Source of the DNA: DAHUYF01 sp035553515
GTDB taxonomy: Bacteria > Pseudomonadota > Alphaproteobacteria > ATCC43930 > CGMCC-115725
Assembly (NCBI GenBank): GCA_035553515.1
Contig: DATNDG010000067.1
Coordinates: 1-6,850 of the forward strand
Direction: 5' to 3'
DNA length: 6,850 nucleotides
Both the position numbers and the translations under genes were made by a program. Below, piece after piece: positions 1 through 5,406 of this stretch (positions within the stretch are counted from its first letter, which is position 1; each line of letters opens with the position of its first letter). The notes beneath the pieces were generated by a model. The model saw nothing but the letters and a program-made list of their open reading frames with translations, was not told where the DNA came from and did not search any database.

Positions 1-177
1 GATCTCGGCGGATGACGCCAGCTCACGCAGGCTCGCCGCCCAACGGGCGCCTGCCGCCAGATGCGGCTTCGCCGCGTCGCGATTGATGTCGTGAACGACG
101 AGCGAATGACCGGCCTTCTGCAAATTCGACGCCATGCTGGCACCCATGGTGCCGAGACCGATGAAACCGAGCTCCAT
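1..177 (-). CDS. 3-hydroxyisobutyrate dehydrogenase-type NAD(P)-binding oxidoreductase, N-terminal part
   Basis: The reverse strand from 177 to the window edge encodes 59 residues with no stop. They begin MELGFIGLGTMGASMASNL, followed by KAGHSLVVHDINRDAA. The GxGxMGxxMAxNL loop and the acidic residue ending strand 2 (VHD) are the dinucleotide-binding hallmarks of the beta-hydroxyacid dehydrogenase family (3-hydroxyisobutyrate, tartronate semialdehyde and 6-phosphogluconate dehydrogenase relatives). These cytoplasmic enzymes oxidise or reduce beta-hydroxyacids with NAD(P). The family is usually about 290 residues, so roughly four fifths lies outside the window, including the catalytic lysine, and the substrate cannot be told. 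The start at 177 is supported by a strong purine-rich GGGAGGAGG just upstream. The family call is firm; valine catabolism as the role is only one possibility. Confidence 0.9.
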   Translation of the reverse strand, partial: MELGFIGLGTMGASMASNLQKAGHSLVVHDINRDAAKPHLAAGARWAASLRELASSAEI

Positions 178-273
178 CCTCGCCTCCTCCCTCTGCCGCG
201 GCGGATGAGCCCGCCCTCTTGGCCGGAGACTAAAGCGCGTTTGCCCGGGGCTTCACAAGAGAGGGGGTGCGTG

Positions 274-300
274 CGTGAAACACGGGGAAAATGTTTCACG
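274..300. repeat. Inverted repeat of two parS-type half-sites
   Basis: CGTGAAACA (274-282) and TGTTTCACG (292-300) are perfect 9-base inverted copies separated by CGGGGAAAA. Each arm is identical to one half of the ParB-binding parS palindrome, but the halves face outward around a spacer rather than meeting at the CACGTG centre. The arrangement could be a protein-binding operator, or a hairpin in a leftward transcript. It lies 27 bases from the near-complete parS-like site at 328. Confidence 0.6.
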
Positions 301-327
301 GGCGGCGCGAGCGAGAGAAACGTGCAA

Positions 328-343
328 TGTTTCACGTGAAGCA
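328..343. promoter_or_regulatory. parS-like palindrome (candidate ParB-binding site)
   Basis: TGTTTCACGTGAAGCA matches the bacterial chromosomal parS consensus TGTTTCACGTGAAACA at 15 of 16 positions; the only difference is G for A at position 14. The CACGTG core is intact. Established knowledge: ParB spreads from such sites to segregate replication origins, and single-base variants are commonly bound. No parA or parB is in the window. An alternative is an operator for a regulator of the dehydrogenase gene to the left. The match is direct; the function is inferred. Confidence 0.55.
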
Positions 344-572
344 ACATCTCATGTGTTGGATGAACTTTCCCCAGGGGAAAGCGCGGCGCCTTTCGCTAGG
401 TCCAAGCCTTGGCGCGGGAGGGGTGCAGGCGTAGAAAGAATCGACTGGAGTTTTCGCGCCCGCACGCTGCGGCGCATTCGCTCTTTTGCATGAATAACTG
501 ACATCCCGCGCCCGGCACGCCGCTGGGGCGCAACAGGCTCGCGCGCGCCGCGCGACGCCCTCCCTCCCCAAC

Positions 573-599
573 AAGCCGCCTCCGGGCGGCTTTTTCTTT
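573..599 (+). terminator. Rho-independent terminator directly before the toxin gene
   Basis: An 8-base-pair stem, AAGCCGCC (573-580) with GGCGGCTT (585-592), closes a TCCG loop and runs into TTTTTCTTT (591-599). This is a textbook plus-strand intrinsic terminator. No gene upstream on this strand needs it, and its T tract ends one base before the GGAG ribosome binding site of the next gene. It either shields the operon from incoming transcription, ends an unseen small RNA, or works as an attenuator in the leader. Confidence 0.8.
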
Positions 600-610
600 G
601 GAGCACGCGC

Positions 611-2338
611 ATGAGCGCAGCGGCGGATGATCCCGTCACCGGCGCGCCGCCCGATTCTGCGGGCGCCGACGCCGAGGACAGTGCCCTGAGCATGGTCACG
701 CTTCCCGACCGCGCCCTCGAGCAAGGCGCCGTCGACAGCACCGGCGCGATGCTCAAGGGCATGGCGGCGATCGCGGCCGGGCGGCGGCAGATGCTGTTCC
801 CCTGGTGGGATCGCTATCAGCACTTCGACGATTTCTCGCCCGATCAGAAGCAAGCGGTCATCGACGATATCCACCGCGCGGCTATTCCGCCGCCGCGGCA
901 GAGTTTCGTCGGCGGGATGCTGGGCACGGAGCCGCCAAACTCGCCCGCCGCGCAGCGCCCGTATCTGCCGGAAAGCCTTGGAAACTGGCTCATCGATCAG
1001 CTCCATCTGCCGCGCGAGCAGAAGGCGAAGAGCTTCGACGAATTCGCCGGGCCGCCGCCGGAAAAGTCGGCGCTCTACCGCGCCGGCGAAGCGACGCAGC
1101 GTTTCGCAGCGCCGTTCGTCGCGCCGGCGGAGTACCAGCAGCACCCCTGGCTTGGCGGCATCCCGCGTGCGCTCGGCAGCTTCGCGCCGGTCATCGGCGC
1201 GACGATCGGCACGACTGTGCTGGGCGCGCCCGAGGCGGCCCTACCGCTCAGCGCCACGCTGGGCGGGCTCGGCAGCGCGGGCGATCAGTCGGACCAGGCG
1301 CTTGCCAAGGAACGGCAGAGCCCGCCGCAGGATCTGGCGCAGCAGATTGCTGCCGAGGCGGCGCGCACGAAGGCGGCAAGCGACACTTTTGCCGGCGACA
1401 CCCTGCTGGGCGCGCTGCCGCTCGGCCCCGTTCTCCGCCCGGTCGAGGGCGCGGGGTCGCGGCTGTGGTCGTGGGCTCGCGCCAAGGTGCTCGATCTCGC
1501 CTCACGAGCGGGGCTGGAGCGGCACGCGGGCGAGCTCGGGCTCCCACCCGATCCCGCCGCCACCGACCACGAACTTCGCGATCAGGTGGTTGGCACGATC
1601 GAGCGACAGACGCCGCTCCCTGAAGCGAATGCGCAGCGGCAACGTATTGAAAACGCGACCGACGATCTCGTGCGCCAGCAAGGCTTGCCGTGGAGCGGCG
1701 ATGGCGATGGAGGCGGAGGCGCTCCTGCCGAACCAACCGCCGCCGCACCATCCGTACCGGAGGCGGAAAAAGACCAGCCGCCCGAAGGCGACGATGAGAA
1801 GAAAGACGATACTCGGCGGAGGAGCTGGGGGATTCCCGACTGGGTCCGACCCTTCCTGTCGAAGGGCTTCGAACGACCACTCGAAGTAGGAGACGCGCAA
1901 CGTCTGCCGCCGGAACATCGCGGGCTGATCTTCGTCTATGAGACTCCGACCGGCCCCCAGCATGCGCGGGACTTCCAAGCGGGGACGCCCGGGAGCTACG
2001 TCGATGAGGAGTCCGGCCGGTTCATCGTCCCGGCAGTGCGCTATCAGAACCCCAAGGATGGCGGCGTTCACTACATCAAGCTCGACGGGTATGATCTCAC
2101 ACCGAGCAATGACGGCCGGACGATGACGCTCATCGACCGCAAAGCTGGATGGGTGGATTTCTCCGGTGCGCACGGAAACGCGCTCGATGCGCTCGAGCGG
2201 ACCAAGGCAGCGCTCGAGCAGAACCCGAATTTCAAGATAGTCTATGAATTTAAGAACGCAGCAGATGCCGCTCGAGCGCAGCAGTTCATTGAAGGCCACG
2301 GATATCGCAACGTTGTCCAAGTGAGGACCGCAAGATGA
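611..2338 (+). CDS. Candidate polymorphic toxin with C-terminal restriction-endonuclease-fold nuclease domain
   Basis: This encodes 575 residues. The start at 611 follows GGAG (600-603) by seven bases. Residues 1-60 are acidic, then Ala-rich. Residues 61-175 include an aromatic patch (FPWWDRYQHFDDF). Residues 181-224 and 258-275 are Gly/Ala-rich and hydrophobic, possibly membrane-active. Residues 363-403 form a low-complexity Gly, Pro, then Glu/Asp/Lys linker. The tip, about 430-575, contains LDG (491-493), LIDRK (507-511), a helix with ALEQN (534-538), a VYEF strand (544-547) and a final GYRNVVQV strand. This order (DG, then LIDRK, helix, strand, helix, 'G..N..V') is what I know from nuclease tips of contact-dependent and other polymorphic toxins, with D492, D509 and K511 as likely PD-(D/E)xK metal-site residues. 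There is no signal peptide or recognised delivery domain. The stop overlaps the next start by four bases. I infer a nuclease toxin; the N-terminal 400 residues are unassigned. Confidence 0.72.
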   Translation: MSAAADDPVTGAPPDSAGADAEDSALSMVTLPDRALEQGAVDSTGAMLKGMAAIAAGRRQMLFPWWDRYQHFDDFSPDQKQAVIDDIHRAAIPPPRQSFVGGMLGTEPPNSPAAQRPYLPESLGNWLIDQLHLPREQKAKSFDEFAGPPPEKSALYRAGEATQRFAAPFVAPAEYQQHPWLGGIPRALGSFAPVIGATIGTTVLGAPEAALPLSATLGGLGSAGDQSDQALAKERQSPPQDLAQQIAAEAARTKAASDTFAGDTLLGALPLGPVLRPVEGAGSRLWSWARAKVLDLASRAGLERHAGELGLPPDPAATDHELRDQVVGTIERQTPLPEANAQRQRIENATDDLVRQQGLPWSGDGDGGGGAPAEPTAAAPSVPEAEKDQPPEGDDEKKDDTRRRSWGIPDWVRPFLSKGFERPLEVGDAQRLPPEHRGLIFVYETPTGPQHARDFQAGTPGSYVDEESGRFIVPAVRYQNPKDGGVHYIKLDGYDLTPSNDGRTMTLIDRKAGWVDFSGAHGNALDALERTKAALEQNPNFKIVYEFKNAADAARAQQFIEGHGYRNVVQVRTAR

Positions 2339-3096
2339 CGATCCAACATGAGAGCCGGTTCCTGCTTTATCATCGCGCGAGCCACGCCGAAAGCTTCGAG
2401 CAGCGTTATCATGAGATCATCGCGGAAATGCAGCGCATCGGGCCGCCCTTCAGCCTTGCCGGGCTCACGCCTCCGCCAATGCCGGAATGCCCGGGCGCAG
2501 CTGCCCATTTCAGATTCAGGTATCCAAGCGGGGCATATCTTTACTGCAGCATCGTAGACCGCACACCAGCGTATCAGTACCGCGATCAGAAATCTTTCGA
2601 CGACCTTCTTTGCGTCGGCTTCAACATGCCTGCGGTCGAAATAGACTACCGCGCGACGCTCTTCGATTATCTACCCAAGCTCGTCAAGGCCTATCGGGCG
2701 TACCACGCACTTTCGCAACTCGACATGTACGCGCTTCACTACTGGGGCGGCCTCGAGCACACGAACCCGGTATTCAATCGGTTGGCCGCTGATCCCGTCA
2801 TCGACATCGATGGACGCAACAACATCTTCACGCTCTCGCCGGCGCAATACTGGGACGCCGAGCTGTGCCGGCGCGCGCTGGGCTACGGACCCGAGGAGGT
2901 GATCCGGCGGCTCGACGGCCAGGTGCCGCGGGTCGAACCTCTGATGGACGGCGTCTACACCGTCTTCAACGACGATCCCGATCTCACTTACGACGATTTC
3001 GTCGCGATGAACGAGCGCTACAAGCGGATCCTCGGGCTGACGGAGCGCGAGCGCGTGCTGATGGCGACGCCTTTGCAGAAGGACAGCGGAGCATGA
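2335..3096 (+). CDS. Candidate immunity protein for the upstream nuclease toxin
   Basis: This encodes a 253-residue soluble protein with no signal peptide or membrane segment. Its ATG overlaps the toxin stop (ATGA at 2335-2338), so the two are probably translationally coupled. It is rich in aromatic and acidic residues: FLLYHRASHAESFEQRY at the start, AYQYRDQKSFDDLLCVGF near 79-96, FDYLPKLVKAYRAYHAL near 110-126, then DGRNNIFTLSPAQYWDAELC (159-178) and LMDGVYTVFNDDPDLTYDDF near 203-222. The acidic stretches suit binding to a basic nuclease surface. I cannot name the family with certainty. The immunity role is inferred from position, coupling, size and matching low G+C, not from a known active site. 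Its segments look conserved rather than random, so an enzymatic or binding role is also possible. Confidence 0.6.
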   Translation: MTIQHESRFLLYHRASHAESFEQRYHEIIAEMQRIGPPFSLAGLTPPPMPECPGAAAHFRFRYPSGAYLYCSIVDRTPAYQYRDQKSFDDLLCVGFNMPAVEIDYRATLFDYLPKLVKAYRAYHALSQLDMYALHYWGGLEHTNPVFNRLAADPVIDIDGRNNIFTLSPAQYWDAELCRRALGYGPEEVIRRLDGQVPRVEPLMDGVYTVFNDDPDLTYDDFVAMNERYKRILGLTERERVLMATPLQKDSGA

Positions 3097-3359
3097 CCGT
3101 CGAGACACGAGATGCGGAACCCGGCGCCGAAGCTCCCGAGCAGCGGAGTTTCGAGGCGGCGCGCAGCGCGATGTACAACAGCCAGAGGCGGCTGGCCGAA
3201 GCGCGCGCGCTGATCACCAGGCCGGGGCTGAGCTGGGAGCAGCGGCAGCAGGCGATGTCCGTTGCGAGGGTGCAGGCCGCGGCGACGCGGCTCGCGGTCA
3301 AGGCCTTCTGCTATGCCGCCGATCAAAGGAACCAGGCGGAGGCGCGGCGGCGGGGCTGA
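3093..3359 (+). CDS. Small helical protein, third gene of the toxin operon, function unknown
   Basis: This encodes 88 residues. Its ATG again overlaps the preceding stop as ATGA (3093-3096), so it belongs to the same transcript. The first 17 residues are acidic and Pro/Ala-rich. Residues 18-86 look almost wholly helical and are strongly charged with many Arg, Ala and Gln (SQRRLAEARAL near 30-40, WEQRQQAMSVARVQAAATRL near 48-67). There is one Cys (73) and no signal peptide or membrane segment. An open frame continues upstream inside the immunity gene, but the overlap ATG is the natural start. I do not recognise the family. It could be an accessory or second immunity factor, or an unrelated cargo gene. 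Confidence 0.65.
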   Translation: MTVETRDAEPGAEAPEQRSFEAARSAMYNSQRRLAEARALITRPGLSWEQRQQAMSVARVQAAATRLAVKAFCYAADQRNQAEARRRG

Positions 3360-3369
3360 GGGGCGGCTT

Positions 3370-3428
3370 GCCCGCTCGGTGCGGGCTCTCGCGGTTGCAA
3401 GCGCAACCGCTGTCGCCCGCCCGCGACA
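3370..3428. repeat. Three consecutive hairpins between convergent genes
   Basis: Three perfect stems follow each other: GCCCGC/GCGGGC (3370-3375, 3381-3386, loop 5), GCGGTTGC/GCAACCGC (3391-3398, 3403-3410, loop 4) and TGTCGC/GCGACA (3411-3416, 3423-3428, loop 6). A further GGCGG/CCGCC pair (3445-3449, 3457-3461) surrounds the stop codon of the minus-strand gene. They sit between the 3' ends of convergent operons. None is followed by a T tract, so they may stabilise 3' ends or slow polymerase rather than act as classic terminators. Confidence 0.55.
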
Positions 3429-3452
3429 GCGCTGCGCGCCGCGCGGCGGTGC

Positions 3453-3650
3453 TCAGCCGCCGGGAGAGGCGGGCGTGGGGATCTGGCGGTAGATTTCGTC
3501 CAAATGGCCGCCACAGCCGACGACATCCTCGTGGAACTGCGAGCAGATGCCTTGCGGTGCGCAGGCCGCGGGCGCAGACGCGATCACGATGCCGACAAGC
3601 AGGAGAAGAGCGAGGCGGCGCAACGCGGGGCTTCTTCCGTTTCCTGCCAT
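3453..3650 (-). CDS. Small exported cysteine-containing protein or lipoprotein, function unknown
   Basis: This encodes 65 residues. RR at 11-12 precedes a hydrophobic core (LALLLLVGIVIAS, 13-25) and then APAAC (26-30). It is a Sec signal peptide, with either signal peptidase I cleavage or a weak lipobox (PAA-C, proline at -3). The mature part is only about 35 residues, with Cys30, Cys36 and Cys46 (APQGICSQFHEDVVGCGGH) and a C-terminal DEIYRQIP. It starts 9 bases after the stop of the cysteine-rich secreted protein gene, so the two probably share a transcript and compartment. The ribosome binding site is weak (GTGAAG about 10 bases upstream), which fits translational coupling. I do not recognise the family. 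Confidence 0.65.
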   Translation of the reverse strand: MAGNGRSPALRRLALLLLVGIVIASAPAACAPQGICSQFHEDVVGCGGHLDEIYRQIPTPASPGG

Positions 3651-3659
3651 GGCCAGGCT

Positions 3660-4409
3660 TCACCGGCCGTTCGGCCCGGGTGCGGGACATTGGTGCAACG
3701 GCGGAACGCTGCCGTAGAGCCGGCGCGTGAGGAAGCGGGCCGTTCCCGTCGGTGCGCCGACCATCACCGTCGAGCCGGTGCGGGTGTTGGCGACGGCGCT
3801 CTTGCAGTAGCGGAACCATGAGTCGTCGCACGGGTAGGGGCCGGCGATCTGGAATCCGACGGGCGCCTTGGTCGGGTCGGGCAGCGTGATCGGGCACGCA
3901 CAGATGATATTCGCAGCGCCGAGCGCGTTTTCGAATCCGGGGAAGGACTTGCCTTGGCTGCTGGTAAAGCAGACGCCGCCGTCGCATTGCGCGTAGCCGC
4001 CGTCGGAGGCGCCGGCGGGACAGGTATAGAGGGCACGGTTTCCGTTGGGCGCGCGCACCTCTTCGGGCAGGCTAAAGGTGCTCACCATGTAGCCGTTCTC
4101 CGCGCCCTGGGCATTCACCGAGCAGACGTCCTGCCCGTCGACCTTCAGCGGCAGGCTGATGCTGTCGCCCTTTTTCACATCGCAGTTGCAGTACGCCACT
4201 TGATTGATGACCGTGCAGCTCGCCGTGGCGCACAGCGCGTAGGTCTGGTTCCGGCAAATCTTGAAGAAGCCCGGCGGCGCCGTTTGCGCGGCAATCTTCG
4301 GCGAGGCGCTCGACGCGCTTCCCTGCCCCCAGCCGTTCAACGAGGGCCCGGCGAGCAGCGCCCCACAGAGCAGGGCGAAGCCGAAAAGGTTCGACAGCCT
4401 GCCTGGCAT
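3660..4409 (-). CDS. Secreted cysteine-rich protein, function unknown
   Basis: This encodes 249 residues from the ATG at 4409, chosen because AAAGGAG lies at SD distance and because a classic signal peptide follows at once (MPGRLSNLFGFALLCGALLA, then a probable cut near residues 28-34). An ATG 36 bases further upstream would bury this signal behind a charged extension. The mature part has 14 cysteines (52, 60, 65, 74, 76, 96, 130, 142, 147, 170, 172, 194, 202, 241), an even number. Several are close pairs such as CNC (74-76), QCDGGVC (141-147) and CAC (170-172). This suggests a disulfide-bonded periplasmic or extracellular protein; metal binding through the CxC pairs is an alternative. It heads a two-gene minus-strand operon. 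I do not recognise a catalytic motif. Confidence 0.75.
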   Translation of the reverse strand: MPGRLSNLFGFALLCGALLAGPSLNGWGQGSASSASPKIAAQTAPPGFFKICRNQTYALCATASCTVINQVAYCNCDVKKGDSISLPLKVDGQDVCSVNAQGAENGYMVSTFSLPEEVRAPNGNRALYTCPAGASDGGYAQCDGGVCFTSSQGKSFPGFENALGAANIICACPITLPDPTKAPVGFQIAGPYPCDDSWFRYCKSAVANTRTGSTVMVGAPTGTARFLTRRLYGSVPPLHQCPAPGPNGR

Positions 4410-4724
4410 GGGCCGCTCCTTTCCGTCCGAAGGACAGCCGAACACCGGTTAGGGGATCGTCCCGAGCCTATCACCAGCGGCGAGAAAAGGCCAAGAAAGC
4501 GGAGGCGAGCAGGCCTCAGCTTCTTTCGCCTCCTGCTTTCTCTGCCGGAGATTTTTTGCAACCCACTGCTCCGTGGCCCCGCGCCGCACGATTTGCTAGA
4601 AAGATCGGACGCAGCACACGCGCGTTGGGGCGATGGCTGCGGCGATCTCGACGAATCTTCGGTCTGGTATGGAAGCAGCGGGCGCCTCGGCGGGCGGATC
4701 GCTGCTCGGGAACCGAGGAGGGCC
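4410..4724. other. Intergenic region between divergent genes
   Basis: These 315 bases contain no gene I can support. For the leftward cysteine-rich gene, a weak minus-strand promoter can be read as TTGGCC (4494-4489), an 18-base spacer and TAGGCT (4470-4465) preceded by TG, resembling an extended -10. The transcript leader would be about 50 bases. A long bulged stem-loop lies at 4494-4541. From 4560 to 4724 I see no repeat and no convincing promoter for the rightward genes. Confidence 0.4.
4494..4541. repeat. Long imperfect stem-loop with a nearby T tract
   Basis: AGAAAGC+GGAGGCGA (4494-4508) pairs with TCGCCTCC (4526-4533), then an unpaired T (4534), then GCTTTCT (4535-4541). The result is 15 base pairs with one bulge and a 17-base loop that contains the palindrome AGGCCT. 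A run of six T (4552-4557) follows ten bases beyond the stem on the plus strand. That spacing is too long for a standard terminator. It could be an RNA structure, a palindromic element remnant, or a regulator site overlapping the tentative leftward promoter. Confidence 0.55.
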
Positions 4725-4910
4725 ATGCCGGGACAGCTTGGTGCCGAATATTGGCGCGAACGGGCCGAGGAGGCCCGTGCGCAGGCGGATCAGCTCCAGG
4801 ACCCAGACTCCCGCAAGACGCTGCTCGAGATCGCGGAGAATTACGAGCAGCTCGCCGAGCAGGCCGAGCGCATGCGATTGGCCGGCTCCGCTCAATCCGG
4901 CGATCGATAG
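4725..4910 (+). CDS. Small helical protein of a widespread alphaproteobacterial type, function unknown
   Basis: This encodes 61 residues from ATG 4725, with a strong GAGGAGG just upstream (4715-4721). The sequence is nearly all amphipathic helix: AEYWRERAEEARAQADQL, a short DPDSRK turn, then TLLEIAENYEQLAEQAERM. Short proteins with this 'WR.RAEEAR ... D......L..IA..YE.LA..AE' pattern are common in alphaproteobacterial genomes as uncharacterised proteins. That is my recollection, not a search. It has no signal peptide or cysteine. It probably forms a helical hairpin or oligomer. It lies 17 bases before the PPOX gene and is likely co-transcribed with it. The open frame reaches far upstream, but only this start has a ribosome binding site. 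Confidence 0.75.
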   Translation: MPGQLGAEYWRERAEEARAQADQLQDPDSRKTLLEIAENYEQLAEQAERMRLAGSAQSGDR

Positions 4911-4927
4911 ACGCCTGCCCGAGGCCG

Positions 4928-5383
4928 ATGAGCGCCGCCCGCCGCTCGCCCCTCGAACCGCGCGAACGGCGGTTCCTCGCGGCCTGCCGCGTGGCGCATC
5001 TCGCCACGGCGGATGCGAGCGGCGCGCCCCATGTCGTGCCGGTCTGCTTCGCTCTTGCAGGCGCCACGCTCTACGTCACCATCGACGCAAAGCCGAAGCG
5101 CCCGGCCGCGCGGCTGAGGCGGCTGCGGAATATCGAGGAGAACCCGCAAGCGGCACTGGTCGCCGACCGCTATGACGAGGATTGGTCGCAGCTCGGCTGG
5201 GTGATGCTGCGCGGGCGAGCGGAGATTCTCGACGAGGGGAAGGAGCACGACCGGGCGCAGGCGCTGCTGCGCCGCCGCTACCCGCAGCTCCGCGCCATGG
5301 CGATCAAGGAGCTGCCGGTGATCGCGCTGCGCATCGCGCAGGTGGCGAGCTGGGGCAAGCTTGGCGCGGGGCGGCGCGGATAG
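4928..5383 (+). CDS. PPOX-class pyridoxamine 5'-phosphate oxidase-related flavin/F420-binding protein
   Basis: This encodes 151 residues, the usual size for single-domain split-barrel proteins of the PNPOx-like superfamily. Key segments are RRFLAACRVAHLATADASG (14-32), PHVVPVCFAL, LYVTIDAKPKR, LRNIEENPQAALVADRYDEDW, WVMLRGRAEIL and a C-terminal VIALRIAQVASWGKLG. This order matches the small PPOX-class proteins related to mycobacterial Rv0121, annotated as F420-dependent. Established knowledge: split-barrel proteins of this group bind FMN, F420 or haem and mostly carry out redox reactions on unknown substrates. The cofactor cannot be read with certainty here. The start at 4928 is the first ATG after the upstream gene and has only a weak GAGG close by, suggesting coupling. 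It ends 23 bases from the convergent rlpA stop, with no clear terminator. Confidence 0.85.
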   Translation: MSAARRSPLEPRERRFLAACRVAHLATADASGAPHVVPVCFALAGATLYVTIDAKPKRPAARLRRLRNIEENPQAALVADRYDEDWSQLGWVMLRGRAEILDEGKEHDRAQALLRRRYPQLRAMAIKELPVIALRIAQVASWGKLGAGRRG

Positions 5384-5406
5384 GCCTGCACGGGCGTGGT
5401 GCGTCG

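Larger units (their letters stand above)
178..610. other. Long palindrome-rich intergenic region
   Basis: These 433 bases hold no gene I can support. They carry several inverted repeats: 274-300, 328-343, 342-346 with 354-358 (CAACA/TGTTG), 365-381 (CTTTCCCC-A-GGGGAAAG) and 402-412 (CCAAG-C-CTTGG). A plus-strand terminator lies at 573-599. For the leftward dehydrogenase gene, a weak promoter can be read on the minus strand: TTGTGA (258-253), an 18-base spacer and TTTAGT (234-229). This would place the palindrome cluster just upstream of its -35 element. That promoter reading is tentative. I see no convincing promoter for the rightward operon and no tRNA-like fold. Confidence 0.5.

Noticed and set aside
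411..426. Possible sigma-54 promoter (TGGCGCGG...GTGC)
   Set aside because: The spacing between the GG and GC elements is 12 rather than the required 10.
420..572. tRNA or 4.5S-type small RNA ending at the 573 terminator
   Set aside because: I could not find cloverleaf arms, a CCA end or the conserved SRP RNA loop sequence. An unknown small RNA remains possible but unsupported.
332..1144. Long open frame on the minus strand opposite the start of the toxin gene
   Set aside because: It is Arg-rich with no domain, runs through the terminator and palindromes, and mirrors the G+C-driven openness of the toxin frame. It has no credible ribosome binding site.
805..1889. Two overlapping plus-strand frames (805-1623 and 978-1889) inside the toxin gene
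   Set aside because: Both are Arg/Ala/Ser-rich shadow translations of the toxin coding sequence with no recognisable motif.
1502..2320. 272-codon minus-strand open frame opposite the nuclease tip
   Set aside because: It is antisense to a frame with clear motifs, and its own translation shows no domain or start signal.
3954..4724. Upstream extension of the 61-residue protein frame across the cysteine-rich gene
   Set aside because: It would run antisense to a gene with a signal peptide and ordered cysteines. The ribosome binding site at 4715-4721 places the true start at 4725.
4556..4927. N-terminal extension of the PPOX protein to 4556
   Set aside because: The extension is Arg-rich shadow sequence over the 61-residue gene, and the family length fits the start at 4928.
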